Notes: generated by a model from the sequence alone, not told the origin. 39,562 bases of DNA from Nitrosomonadaceae bacterium (GCA_030646695.1 JAUSLF010000071.1:1-39562), one strand, 5' to 3'; numbered from the stretch's first letter, positions 1-7,862 are shown. Program-made: numbers and translations.

Positions 1-470
1 ACAATCGCGCCATCGCCACGCAAGAGGTGATTGAGGAGCTCATCAAACTAGCCAAGGAAATGGATGCTGCCACCAAACGCGGCAAAGACCTTGGTCTGAA
101 CGAAGACGAGATTGCCTTCTACGACGCCCTGGCGGCAAACGGAAGTGCGGTGCAAGCGATGGGCAGCGCCGAGTTGAGAGTTATCGCCGCCGAACTCGTG
201 ACCCAGGTGCGCAAGAGTGTGGCTATCGACTGGACTGTCCGTGAAAGTGCGCGCGCCAGAATCAAAGTGATGGTGAAGCGCATCCTCAAAAAGCATGGCT
301 ATCCGCCAGACTTGCAGGAGGAAGCGACGAAAACGGTATTGGCACAAGGAGCTGCTATCAGCGATATGGTCGGTGGCATGAGCATAGTGGACAGATGCAC
401 ATCATTCGCAAGACGCTGCTCAAGCGCACGGGTGAACCCGACGACATTGCTCGAACGGTGCTGTTCCTGA
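1..470 (+). CDS. hsdR: Type I restriction enzyme R subunit, C-terminal fragment (HsdR) with aberrant tail
   Basis: The reading frame enters from the left edge (codons from position 3) and stops at 468-470. The first 115 or so residues match the C-terminal helical region of HsdR, the ATP-dependent DNA translocase and nuclease subunit of type I restriction-modification: [54 protein letters not shown] and [20 protein letters not shown] are all typical. After about position 375-390 the frame runs into DNA that codes, in another frame, for the end of a short-chain dehydrogenase, so the last 25-30 residues are not HsdR sequence. The natural stop seems to have been lost in a recombination event. The upstream part lies outside the window, so whether the enzyme works is unknown. 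Confidence 0.8.
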   Translation, partial: NRAIATQEVIEELIKLAKEMDAATKRGKDLGLNEDEIAFYDALAANGSAVQAMGSAELRVIAAELVTQVRKSVAIDWTVRESARARIKVMVKRILKKHGYPPDLQEEATKTVLAQGAAISDMVGGMSIVDRCTSFARRCSSARVNPTTLLERCCS

Positions 471-540
471 TCGCCGATGCGCCTTATATCACCGGCCAGA
501 TAATCGTGGTGGATGGCGGTCGCAGCGTGAATTTGTAGAG
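389..540 (+). pseudogene. 3' remnant of a short-chain dehydrogenase (pteridine reductase-like)
   Basis: Two adjacent frames together spell the C-terminus of an SDR protein close to FolM/pteridine reductase. Frame 2 from about 389 to 481 reads [20 protein letters not shown] then [11 protein letters not shown], and frame 1 from 484 reads PYITGQIIVVDGGRSVNL with a TAG at 538-540. The join at 479-485 (GCGCGCC) needs a two-base insertion or one-base deletion relative to an intact gene. The N-terminal Rossmann fold and YxxxK active site are missing, replaced by the hsdR fragment. It is therefore both truncated and frameshifted. The SDR assignment is firm from TGQ and VDGG; the pteridine reductase subtype is a weaker call. 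Confidence 0.75.
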
Positions 541-683
541 AGACTGCCATGAACTCAAAAACCTTCCCGTTATCGGTGGGAAATATCTCGCGCAAGAGAA
601 TTGAACGCGCACGCCTGCCTGCGATTCCTTGCATTGGGAAGTTTGATCTTTCTGCGGTTCGGTTTGATGGTAGTATCCCTATC
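541..683 (+). promoter_or_regulatory. Gap before rnpB with probable -10 element
   Basis: TAGTAT at 671-676 ends 7 bases before the expected first base of RNase P RNA (684), the right distance for a sigma-70 -10 box. No convincing -35 is visible at 16-18 bases upstream (649-654 reads TTTCTG). A 48-codon frame from ATG 550 runs into rnpB and resembles nothing known; I do not call it a gene. Confidence 0.45.
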
Positions 684-998
684 GAAGCTGGCTAGACAGT
701 CGCTGCCTGTTTTTCAGCAATGAAAAACGGGGAGAGGAAAGTCCGGGCTCCATAGAGCAGGATGCCGGTTAATGGCCGGCCGCTATAAGTCGCAAGACCC
801 AAGGCGAGGAACAGGGCCACAGAGACGAGCGTATTAAGTTACGGTGAAACGCGGTAACCTCCATCCGGAGCAAGACCAAATAGGCAGGCTATGACGCTGC
901 TCGCTGAGCCTGCGGGTAGGTTGCTTGAGCGTACGGGCAACCGTGCGCCTAGAGGAATGACTGTCCACGACAGAACCCGGCTTACCGGCCAGCTTCAT
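684..998 (+). ncRNA. rnpB: RNase P RNA, bacterial type A
   Basis: This is the catalytic RNA that trims 5' leaders from tRNA precursors together with the RnpA protein. The 5' end GAAGCTGGCTAGACAGTCGC pairs with the 3' end ACCGGCCAGCTTC. Universal core segments are present: GAGGAAAGTCCGGGCTCC (about 733-750), ACAGAGA (about 820), GGTGAAACGCGGTAA, GGAGCAAGACCAAATAGG and GGAATGACTGTCCACGACAG before AACCCGGCTTACCGG. At about 315 nt it is shorter than the roughly 377 nt E. coli RNA, mainly because the P12 arm is cut to about a four-base-pair stem (CGTA/TACG near 830-844). Confidence 0.95.
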
Positions 999-1268
999 TT
1001 TATTGTTGCAGGGACTTGTTCAGCGGCCCCCTGACCATGCCGGTTTAACGGGGATTTATTCAGAGCCTTTCTCAAGCCTCATATCAGATTCGCCTTCTTT
1101 GTCCCGCTACTCCTCCGGTTTCGCCCGCAACGCCTCACAAAGTAATAAGTTACATTCAGTTCTTCATCTATCCCATTTATTTCTATAAGATATTTATTTG
1201 AACCAGAAACCTTCTCCGGTTTCCTCTTTAAGTCTTTGTCGTATAAACAGAAATCCCCTATTTTTCAC
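999..1268. other. Non-coding stretch between rnpB and the mraZ promoter
   Basis: No credible gene is seen in these 270 bases. A 61-codon frame at 1003-1188 has no family resemblance. The segment turns AT-rich from about 1165. A small hairpin, GAAACC at 1206-1211 with GGTTTC at 1218-1223, is followed by CTCTTT and might be a weak terminator. The word TCCGGTTTC occurs twice (near 1114 and 1215). Confidence 0.5.
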
Positions 1269-1297
1269 TTGACTAGCCACTTCTTTTTTACTACAGT
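1269..1297 (+). promoter_or_regulatory. Promoter of the dcw cluster
   Basis: TTGACT at 1269-1274 and TACAGT at 1292-1297 are separated by exactly 17 bases, a good sigma-70 arrangement. Transcription should start near 1304, giving a leader of about 70 bases before mraZ. The first MraZ box touches the -10 element, fitting autorepression. Confidence 0.75.
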
Positions 1298-1321
1298 GGG
1301 TAGGAGTGGGAAAAAGTGGGA
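1296..1321 (+). promoter_or_regulatory. MraZ operator: three GTGGG boxes
   Basis: GTGGG occurs at 1296-1300, 1306-1310 and 1316-1320, an exact 10-base period (one helical turn). Each is followed by T or A, as in known MraZ sites built of repeated (G)TGGG units upstream of mraZ. The boxes span the end of the -10 element and the expected start site. Binding by the adjacent gene's product is established for the family and inferred here. Confidence 0.85.
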
Positions 1322-1324
1322 GAA

Positions 1325-1351
1325 AATTCCAGATTAGAAAATTCTGGAATT
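1325..1351 (+). promoter_or_regulatory. Hairpin in the mraZ leader
   Basis: AATTCCAGA (1325-1333) pairs perfectly with TCTGGAATT (1343-1351), a nine-base-pair stem with a nine-base loop. It lies between the MraZ boxes and the ribosome site (AAGGGG, about 1365-1370). No T-run follows, so it is not a standard terminator. Confidence 0.6.
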
Positions 1352-1376
1352 CCTCCCGGAAAATAAGGGGAACGAT

Positions 1377-1823
1377 ATGTTTCGCGGTGTTACGCCTATC
1401 AGTCTGGACAACAAGGGAAGGCTTGCGGTGCCTGCGAAGTATCGTGATGGATTGCTATCCTTTTGTGCCGGTCATCTGGTCGTTACTGCTGATCCTTCCA
1501 AGTGTTTGCTGGTTTATCCCCAGCCCGCCTGGGAGCCCATAGAGAAAAAACTCAATAGTCTTTCCAGTTTCAATCCCCAAAGCCGCAGTCTGCAACGTCT
1601 TCTGGTCGGCAATGCCAGCGATGTGGAGATGGATGGCGCCGGACGCATTCTGGTGCCGCCGCCCTTGCGCCAGTTCGCCGGCCTGATCAAGGACGTGGTG
1701 CTGGTGGGGCAGGGTGCGAAATTCGAGTTGTGGGACGAGGAAAAATGGGATCTGCAAATCGAGAATGCCCTCGTATTCAAGGATAGTGGCATACCGCCAG
1801 AACTCGATGGTTTTTCGCTTTGA
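1377..1823 (+). CDS. mraZ: Transcriptional regulator MraZ
   Basis: MraZ is a DNA-binding ring-forming repressor of the dcw cluster, found at its head in most bacteria. The 148-residue protein has the two tandem SpoVT/AbrB-like half-domains: LDNKGRLAVPAKYRD (residues about 10-24) and MDGAGRILVPPPLRQF (about 85-100), each with the D-x-x-GR-x-x-VP signature. Length is normal. ATG at 1377 follows AAGGGG at a suitable distance. It is the first gene of the cluster and its own operator boxes lie directly upstream. rsmH follows after 21 bases. Confidence 0.97.
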   Translation: MFRGVTPISLDNKGRLAVPAKYRDGLLSFCAGHLVVTADPSKCLLVYPQPAWEPIEKKLNSLSSFNPQSRSLQRLLVGNASDVEMDGAGRILVPPPLRQFAGLIKDVVLVGQGAKFELWDEEKWDLQIENALVFKDSGIPPELDGFSL

Positions 1824-1844
1824 TACCGGGGTGATACCGCTCTC

Positions 1845-2786
1845 ATGCATACCACGGTGTTGCTGCATGAAGCGGTGGATGCGTTGGCAGTCAAGCCGGA
1901 TGGGATTTACGTGGACGGCACTTTCGGCCGCGGTGGTCACAGCCGTCTGATCCTGGAGCGACTGGGGAAAAGTGGCAGGCTGATCGCGCTCGACAAGGAC
2001 CCGGCTGCGGTGATGGTGGGGCAAGCCATTAAGGATGCACGTTTTTGCATGATGCATAGCGGATTTTCGCGGATGCGGCAGGTATTGCAGGAACTGGGTG
2101 TGGAGCGAGTGGATGGAGTATTGCTGGACCTGGGGGTGTCTTCGCCGCAACTTGAGCAGGCGCCGCGCGGATTCAGTTTTCGTTTCGAAGGGCCACTTGA
2201 CATGCGCATGGACACTAGCCAAGGGCAGACCGCTGCAGAATGGCTGTCCTCTGTTTCAGAAGCGCATTTGGGAGAGGTGATAAGAAATTATGGCGAAGAA
2301 CGGTTTGCTAAACAGATTGCAAGAGCGGTTGTTGCGGCAAGAGCGCAGCAGCCTATCGTTACCACACTTCAACTTGCCGAAATTGTGGCAGCGACCGTGC
2401 GTGCGCGCGGGCACCAGCGGGAAAACAAGCAGAATCCGGCGACACGCACCTTCCAGGCTATACGGATTTACCTCAATCAGGAGCTTGAAGAGTTGTCGCT
2501 GACTCTGCCGCAATGTGTGGAGATATTGAATCCTGGCGGCCGGCTGGTCGCCATCAGCTTTCACTCGTTGGAGGACCGGTTAGTGAAGCGCTTTATGCGC
2601 GAGGCGGCGAATCCCGACAAGCTGCCGCGAGGATTGCCTTTGCGGGCAAAAGAAGTGCAGCAACTGACTTGTCAGAAATTGCGCCTGGTGGGCAAGGCGA
2701 TACGCCCCAGTGAAGAGGAAGTGGCCGCCAATCCACGGGCCAGAAGTGCAGTAATGCGGGTAGCGGAAAGGGTAAACCCGGCATAG
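1845..2786 (+). CDS. rsmH: 16S rRNA (cytosine(1402)-N4)-methyltransferase RsmH
   Basis: RsmH (MraW) uses S-adenosylmethionine to methylate N4 of C1402 in the decoding centre of 16S rRNA. The 313-residue protein starts [14 protein letters not shown], as the family does. It has the SAM-binding signature [12 protein letters not shown] (about residues 22-33), the acidic LDKDP strand end, [13 protein letters not shown] (about 90-102) with the downstream FSFR and PLDMRMD segments, and the late [15 protein letters not shown] motif. Length is typical. No strong ribosome site precedes ATG 1845, so translation may depend on mraZ. Confidence 0.97.
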   Translation: MHTTVLLHEAVDALAVKPDGIYVDGTFGRGGHSRLILERLGKSGRLIALDKDPAAVMVGQAIKDARFCMMHSGFSRMRQVLQELGVERVDGVLLDLGVSSPQLEQAPRGFSFRFEGPLDMRMDTSQGQTAAEWLSSVSEAHLGEVIRNYGEERFAKQIARAVVAARAQQPIVTTLQLAEIVAATVRARGHQRENKQNPATRTFQAIRIYLNQELEELSLTLPQCVEILNPGGRLVAISFHSLEDRLVKRFMREAANPDKLPRGLPLRAKEVQQLTCQKLRLVGKAIRPSEEEVAANPRARSAVMRVAERVNPA

Positions 2787-2830
2787 CGGGAGCCGGAGAC
2801 AGGAATGATCTTGGTTACCAAGAGGCAGAC

Positions 2831-3136
2831 ATGACCAGGTTGAATCTACTGCTGACGCTTATCCTCATCGCCTGCGCGTTGAGTGTTGTGACTTCACAGC
2901 ATAACGCGCGCAAGCTTTTTGTGGAACTGGAGAGAGAACAGGAACTGGCGAGGCAGTTGGCGGTGGAATGGGGACAGTTGCAACTTGAACAAAGCACTTG
3001 GGCGATGCATGCGCGTGTTGAAAAAATTGCCAGCGGGCAACTGCGCATGAGAGTGCCGGATGCAGCACGCGTTCGAATTATCTTGCCGGCGAATGCGGCG
3101 AATGCAAATACCATTGTCGGAGCACCCCAACCGTGA
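2831..3136 (+). CDS. ftsL: Cell division protein FtsL
   Basis: FtsL is a small bitopic membrane protein that joins FtsQ and FtsB and helps activate FtsWI at the septum. The 101-residue product has the expected plan: a very short cytoplasmic start, one membrane segment (about residues 4-22, LNLLLTLILIACALSVVTS), then a heptad-like acidic/basic helix (ARKLFVELEREQELARQLAV) for coiled-coil pairing. The sequence is poorly conserved, so position between rsmH and ftsI supports the name. Its stop overlaps the ftsI start (TGATG). Confidence 0.92.
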   Translation: MTRLNLLLTLILIACALSVVTSQHNARKLFVELEREQELARQLAVEWGQLQLEQSTWAMHARVEKIASGQLRMRVPDAARVRIILPANAANANTIVGAPQP

Positions 3137-4857
3137 TGCCTGATTTCGCACCGCGTAGCATTCTGCCCGCAGGGCGTTCGCGTCTGCTGGTGGCGGTTTT
3201 ATTGCTGGGATTGCTCGGGCTGGCGGGACGTGCTGCCTATCTGCAAGGGATGCACAACGGTTTTTTGCAACAGAAAGGCGAGTCGCGTTACAGCCGCGTG
3301 ATTGAAATGAGCGCACACCGCGGCATGATTACGGATCGGCATGGTGAGCCGCTTGCAATCAGTACACCGGTGGAATCGGTGTGGGCGAGCCCGCAGGACA
3401 TGGATGCAACATCCACGCAAATAAAAAAACTGGCAGACCTGATTGGAATGGATGCTGCAGAAGTTCGCAAGCGTATCAGTGGATCGCAGCGTGACTTTGT
3501 CTACCTGAAGCGGCACTTACCACCGGAGACTGCAGCCAAGGTGGTCGAATTGAACATGTCAGGCGTATTTCTTCGGCGGGAATTTCGCCGATATTACCCG
3601 GCAGGCGAGTTGACGGCGCACATGCTCGGTTTTACCGATGTGGATGACAACGGGCAGGAGGGAATCGAACTGGCGTGGCAGGATGCGCTCGCCGGCAAGC
3701 CTGGCAGCCGTCGCGTTATCAAGGATCGCAAAGGACGTATTGTCGAGGATGTCGAGAGTATTCGCGCACCCAGGCCGGGAAAAGACATAGCGCTGTCCAT
3801 AGACAGCAAAATCCAGTATCTCGCTTACCGCGAATTGAAACAGGCAGTGGAGGCAAGCAAAGCCAAGGCAGGCGGGATCGTGGTGCTGGATGCGCAGACC
3901 GGTGAGGTGCTGGCACTCGCCAATCTGCCGGTCTACAACCCCAACAACCGGGCAAAAATAAGCGGCGCAGGCGCACGCAACCGCGCCTTGACCGATGTGT
4001 TCGAGCCGGGTTCGACTCTGAAACCTTTTACCGTAGCGGCGGCACTGGAAGCGGGCGGGATCGAGCCCGACACGATATTCCAGACGGCACCCGGCACCCT
4101 TACCATAGGCAGGGCAACGATCCGCGACTCGCACAAGGAAGGCCCGTTGACGGTGGCGCAGGTGATCCAGAAGTCCAGTAATGTCGGTTCAGCAAAGATT
4201 GCATTGTCACTGCCGTCGCAAACGCTATGGGAAATGCTGAGCCACTCCGGTTTCGGCGTATCCACCGGTTCTGGATTTCCCGGAGAAGTCACTGGCAGGC
4301 TGCGTCCCCACCACACCTGGCGTCCCATCGAACAAGCCACCATGTCGTATGGCCATGGCATCTCAGTGAGCTTGTTGCAGTTGGCGCGCGCCTACACTCT
4401 GTTTTCTACAGAAGGCGAATTGAAGCCGATATCGCTGTTAAAGCTCGATGCACCGGTAGCGGGTGAGCGGGTGATCTCGCGCGCCACCGCGCTTGCCGTG
4501 AGCAGAATGCTGGAGATGGTGGTGAGCCCCGGCGGCACCGGGCCGCGTGCGCAGATTAGCGGCTATCGGGTAGCAGGCAAGACCGGCACCGCTCACAAAC
4601 TGGAGGGTAACGGTTATGCAAAAAATCGTTACATCTCCACGTTCGTCGGTTACGCACCCGCTTCCAATCCCCGGCTGGTCATTGCAGTGATGCTGGATGA
4701 GCCATCCGCCGGTCAATATTTTGGTGGTGTGGTGGCAGCCCCGGTATTCAGTCAGGTAATGGCTGGTGCCTTGCGCATATTGAGCGTTCCACATGATGCG
4801 CCCACCAATAATATTGTGTCATTTCCGGCAGTACCTGAGGTGCGGGGTGATGTATGA
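3136..4857 (+). CDS. ftsI: Peptidoglycan D,D-transpeptidase FtsI (PBP3)
   Basis: FtsI cross-links septal peptidoglycan in the periplasm and is the target of several beta-lactams. The 573-residue protein has a short cytoplasmic tail, a membrane anchor (about 16-35), a dimerisation/pedestal domain containing HRGMITDRHGEPLA, and the transpeptidase domain with all three active motifs: STLK at 293-296 (nucleophile S293), SSN at 347-349 and KTG at 482-484. I chose ATG 3136, which shares its A with the ftsL stop, over the in-frame GTG at 3133. It ends with an ATGA overlap into murE. Confidence 0.97.
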   Translation: MPDFAPRSILPAGRSRLLVAVLLLGLLGLAGRAAYLQGMHNGFLQQKGESRYSRVIEMSAHRGMITDRHGEPLAISTPVESVWASPQDMDATSTQIKKLADLIGMDAAEVRKRISGSQRDFVYLKRHLPPETAAKVVELNMSGVFLRREFRRYYPAGELTAHMLGFTDVDDNGQEGIELAWQDALAGKPGSRRVIKDRKGRIVEDVESIRAPRPGKDIALSIDSKIQYLAYRELKQAVEASKAKAGGIVVLDAQTGEVLALANLPVYNPNNRAKISGAGARNRALTDVFEPGSTLKPFTVAAALEAGGIEPDTIFQTAPGTLTIGRATIRDSHKEGPLTVAQVIQKSSNVGSAKIALSLPSQTLWEMLSHSGFGVSTGSGFPGEVTGRLRPHHTWRPIEQATMSYGHGISVSLLQLARAYTLFSTEGELKPISLLKLDAPVAGERVISRATALAVSRMLEMVVSPGGTGPRAQISGYRVAGKTGTAHKLEGNGYAKNRYISTFVGYAPASNPRLVIAVMLDEPSAGQYFGGVVAAPVFSQVMAGALRILSVPHDAPTNNIVSFPAVPEVRGDV

Positions 4858-6437
4858 GTACGGGATTCGGAATCTGGGATTTGCGGCCCAGGAAAAAATC
4901 AGAAACGCAGTTTGACACTCATCTGCTCAATGATCTGGGCGTCAAGATTAACAATCTTGTTACCGACAGTCGCATGGTGAAGCCGGGAAACACATTCCTC
5001 GCCTGTGTCGGAGATAAATTCGATGCCCGTGAATTCATTCCCCAAGCCATTGCCGCGGGAGCAAACGCGGTGTTGTGGGAGCGGCATCGTGGCTTTTCCT
5101 GGAACCCGGCATGGCAAGTGCCCAATCTGCCGATAGCCGGGCTGCGCGCCAAGGCAGGAATGATTGCCAGCCAGGTATACGGCCAGCCATCGCAAAAATT
5201 GTGGCTCATCGGTATCACCGGAACCAACGGCAAGACGTCGTGCAGCCATTGGATCGCGCAGGCCATGACAGCTCTGGGCAGAAAAACTGCTGTCATCGGC
5301 ACCTTGGGAAACGGTTTTCCCGGCGCACTTAAGTCCACCATTAATACCACGCCGGATGCGGTTCTGCTGCAGCAGGAAATGGCAGATTTTTTACGGCATG
5401 GCGCTGAATGTGTGGCCATGGAAGTATCGTCACATGGAATTGAGCAAGAGCGTATCAACGGTGTGATATTCGCGGTGGCGTTGTTTACCAATCTGTCACG
5501 CGACCATCTCGATTATCACGACAGCATGCAGGAGTATGCCGCCGTGAAGGCGCGGCTATTTCTCTGGTCCGGGCTCAAATATGCCGTACTCAATCTGGAT
5601 GATGCGTTTGGTGTCGAGCTGTCGCAGCGGCTTGCAGTCATGCCCACGCAGATTATTGGCTACGGATTTGAAGAATCGGGAATCGGCAACCGGGACTCGG
5701 AAAAAATCAGCGTGCTATACGGGAGTAATCTCAAGTCAAACATTGGCGGTCTGGAGTTCGACGTCGAGTTTAAGAGCGAACGGATAAAATTCAAGACCGA
5801 AGTAGTGGGCAGATTCAATGCTTCCAACCTGCTGGCGGTACTGGCTGCCTTGCTGGCCAGTGGCATCAAGCTGGCTGATGCAGTGCAGGCCGTGCAGCAA
5901 GTGCGGCCGATAGCGGGCAGGATGGAACGGCTGGGCGGTGGTGATCAACCGCTTGTGGTGGTGGATTACGCCCATACGCCGGATGCCTTGGAGAAGGTAT
6001 TGACGACGCTGCGTGAAGTTCTCCGCAACCCCGAGAACAACCAGAAAGCAAAAACCAAAAACCCAAAATTGGTCTGTGTGTTTGGCTGCGGGGGTGAGCG
6101 TGACCGCGGCAAGCGTCCGCTATTGGGGAAGGTGGCGTCGCGGCTGGCGGACGAAGTCATCATCACCAGCGACAATCCGCGCAGCGAAAACCCGCGCACC
6201 ATCATCGACGAGATCGCAGCGGCAGCGGACGCTAACTACCATATTGAGGAAGACCGGGCAGCGGCAATTTACCGGGCGATACACGATGCGCGTCAGGGCG
6301 ACGTGGTGCTGATCGCGGGCAAGGGGCATGAGATGTATCAGGAAATTGGCGGACACAAATTTCCGTTCAGCGACAGCGAAGTCGCACGCCAGGTATTGCG
6401 GGATCTGGCGGCCCAAAAAGCGCGGGCGCAAGAATGA
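4854..6437 (+). CDS. murE: UDP-MurNAc-L-Ala-D-Glu:meso-diaminopimelate ligase MurE
   Basis: MurE adds the third residue to the peptidoglycan stem peptide in the cytoplasm using ATP. The ATP-binding loop GITGTNGKTSC lies at about residues 120-130, the central domain has EVSSHGIEQERI and SRDHLDYH, and the C-terminal domain carries VVDYAHTPDALEK and SDNPRSENP; DNPR marks meso-diaminopimelate specificity. At 527 residues it is longer than the usual 490-500. The extra length sits in three low-conservation places: residues about 3-16, 272-287 and 390-407. The first two are made of heptamer-like DNA (see repeats). ATGA overlaps join it to ftsI and murF. Confidence 0.97.
   Translation: MSTGFGIWDLRPRKKSETQFDTHLLNDLGVKINNLVTDSRMVKPGNTFLACVGDKFDAREFIPQAIAAGANAVLWERHRGFSWNPAWQVPNLPIAGLRAKAGMIASQVYGQPSQKLWLIGITGTNGKTSCSHWIAQAMTALGRKTAVIGTLGNGFPGALKSTINTTPDAVLLQQEMADFLRHGAECVAMEVSSHGIEQERINGVIFAVALFTNLSRDHLDYHDSMQEYAAVKARLFLWSGLKYAVLNLDDAFGVELSQRLAVMPTQIIGYGFEESGIGNRDSEKISVLYGSNLKSNIGGLEFDVEFKSERIKFKTEVVGRFNASNLLAVLAALLASGIKLADAVQAVQQVRPIAGRMERLGGGDQPLVVVDYAHTPDALEKVLTTLREVLRNPENNQKAKTKNPKLVCVFGCGGERDRGKRPLLGKVASRLADEVIITSDNPRSENPRTIIDEIAAAADANYHIEEDRAAAIYRAIHDARQGDVVLIAGKGHEMYQEIGGHKFPFSDSEVARQVLRDLAAQKARAQE
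4862..4902 (+). repeat. Heptamer tract at the start of murE
   Basis: Three consecutive seven-base units at 4862-4882 start GGGATTC and GGAATCT; the third is GGGATTT. Eight bases later comes GGAAAAAATCAG (4891-4902), also found at 5699-5710. The tract encodes residues about 4-16 of MurE, which have no counterpart I recognise in other MurE proteins. Confidence 0.6.
5678..5710 (+). repeat. Heptamer tract inside murE
   Basis: GGGAATC (5678-5684), GGCAACC (5685-5691) and GGGACTC (5692-5698) follow one another, then GGAAAAAATCAG (5699-5710). They encode a polar linker (EESGIGNRDSEK). The 12-base word shared with 4891-4902 is read in a different frame there, so the similarity is at DNA level, not protein level. 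Confidence 0.6.
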
Positions 6438-7792
6438 TGGCAGTGCAGGAAGCGGCGCGTGCCCTGGATGCTGAATGGCGCGGTGAAGATGTGTTTTTTA
6501 CCGGGGTTAGCACCGATAGCCGCATGGTGGGACGCGGCGATTTATTTGTTGCACTGAGAGGGGAGAAATTCGACGGCCATGAGTTTGTAGTTACTGCGAA
6601 GGAGAAAGGCGCGGTGGCGGCAATGGTGTGCCAAAGGGCGGAGACCAGAAACCAGGAATTGGGAATTCCCTTGATACTGGTGCAGGATACGCGGTTGGGT
6701 CTGGGGCAGCTTGCGGCGCACTGGCGTGGGCGCTTTACCATACCGCTGGTTGCGGTGACAGGCAGCAACGGCAAGACCACGGTGAAAGAAATGATTGCAT
6801 CGATTTTGCGGCAGACAGCAGGTGGTGCAGACAGGGTGCTGGCGACGGAAGGTAATCTCAACAATGATATCGGTGTGCCGCAGATGTTGCTGCGATTGCG
6901 CGCGCAGCATGCCTACGCGGTGATCGAAATGGGCATGAATCACGTCGGCGAGATTGCATACCTGACCGGATTGGCGAAGCCCAGCGTGGCGCTGATAACC
7001 AATGCGGGTGCAGCACATCTTGAGGGGCTTGGTTCGGTGGAGGCAGTCGCCCGCGCCAAGGGTGAAGTTTTCGAAGGGCTGGATCTGACGGGAGTGGCGG
7101 TTATCAACGCTGACGACCCCTACGCGCCATTATGGCGCAAGTTCGCGGGCAGCAGACGGGTGGTGGATTTTGGTCTGGGTGCAGGAGCGACGGTGAGCGC
7201 CTGCTATCAGCTGAATCTGCTTAACAGCAAGATGACAATGACACTTCCGGATGGAGTGGAGGAGGTGGCATTGCAAGTTCCCGGCGAACATAACGTGCGT
7301 AACGCGCTGGCGGCGGCGGCAGCCACAGCAGCCATGGGCATAGATAAGGAAATTATCGCGCTGGGACTGAGCAGATTCAGCGGAGTGAAGGGACGCATGC
7401 AGAAAAAACGCGGTTTGCATGAGGCAACGCTGATAGATGACAGTTACAACGCTAACCCGGAATCGGTGCGAGCCGCACTGGCTGTGCTAGCCGCCGCCCC
7501 AGGTAAAAAAATTCTGGTGCTGGGCGACATGGGTGAGCTCGGTGCGAACGCAGTGGTTTTGCACGAGCACATCGGTGAAGAGGCACGCCTTGCCGGGGTG
7601 GACGGGCTGTTTGCTGTGGGCGAATTGAGCGCATATACCGTGGCGAAATTCGGTGCGGGGGCGCGGCATTTTGAGCACATCGAGGAGTTGGCGGCCGAGG
7701 TCAGAGCTCAGTTGGCAGCCAATGTCACAGTGCTGGTAAAGGGATCGCGCTTCATGCAAATGGAGCGAGTGGTTAAGGATATCGAGTTGTGA
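6434..7792 (+). CDS. murF: UDP-MurNAc-tripeptide:D-Ala-D-Ala ligase MurF
   Basis: MurF finishes the cytoplasmic UDP-MurNAc-pentapeptide by adding D-Ala-D-Ala with ATP. The 452-residue protein has an N-terminal UDP-binding domain (VSTDSRMVGRGDLFVALRG), the ATP loop [13 protein letters not shown] (about 110-122), NNDIGVPQMLLRL, YAVIEMGMNHVGEI and the C-terminal domain with LIDDSYNANPESVRAAL and LVLGDMGELG. Length is normal. A short insert (AETRNQELGIP, residues about 69-79) is made of heptamer-like DNA at 6641-6668. It overlaps murE by ATGA and its own stop sits in GTGA, the first link of a chain of tiny frames leading to mraY. Confidence 0.97.
   Translation: MMAVQEAARALDAEWRGEDVFFTGVSTDSRMVGRGDLFVALRGEKFDGHEFVVTAKEKGAVAAMVCQRAETRNQELGIPLILVQDTRLGLGQLAAHWRGRFTIPLVAVTGSNGKTTVKEMIASILRQTAGGADRVLATEGNLNNDIGVPQMLLRLRAQHAYAVIEMGMNHVGEIAYLTGLAKPSVALITNAGAAHLEGLGSVEAVARAKGEVFEGLDLTGVAVINADDPYAPLWRKFAGSRRVVDFGLGAGATVSACYQLNLLNSKMTMTLPDGVEEVALQVPGEHNVRNALAAAAATAAMGIDKEIIALGLSRFSGVKGRMQKKRGLHEATLIDDSYNANPESVRAALAVLAAAPGKKILVLGDMGELGANAVVLHEHIGEEARLAGVDGLFAVGELSAYTVAKFGAGARHFEHIEELAAEVRAQLAANVTVLVKGSRFMQMERVVKDIEL
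6641..6668 (+). repeat. Heptamer tract inside murF
   Basis: Four consecutive seven-base units, of which the first two are GAGACCA and GAAACCA and the last two GGAATTG and GGAATTC. The tract encodes a surface linker between the first domain and the segment LILVQDTRLGLGQL and is in frame. Confidence 0.5.
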
Positions 7793-7862
7793 GTACTGAA
7801 CTCTTAAGCGTGAAATGATCATGAAAAACATAATTTCATTATTGCGGTTGTCATGCTGCTAG
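7789..7862 (+). other. Two chained mini-frames bridging murF and mraY
   Basis: A 9-codon frame starts at GTG 7789 in a GTGA overlap with the murF stop and ends at TGA 7816-7818. A second, 15 codons long, starts at ATG 7815 (ATGA overlap) and ends at TAG 7860-7862, ten bases inside mraY (ATG 7853). mraY has no clear ribosome site of its own, so the frames may hand ribosomes over. Part of the same stretch can fold (TGAAAT 7811-7816 with ATTTCA 7833-7838). The positions are seen; the function is inferred. Confidence 0.3.

Noticed and set aside
550-696. 48-codon frame from ATG 550
   Set aside because: It runs over the rnpB -10 box and the RNA start and resembles no family.
1455-2222. 255-codon minus-strand frame opposite mraZ and rsmH
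   Set aside because: Both plus-strand genes are certain; the antisense product has no recognisable domain or start context.
4862-5710. Heptamer tracts as a CRISPR array or satellite
   Set aside because: Units are only seven bases, degenerate and without regular spacers; they are separate short runs.
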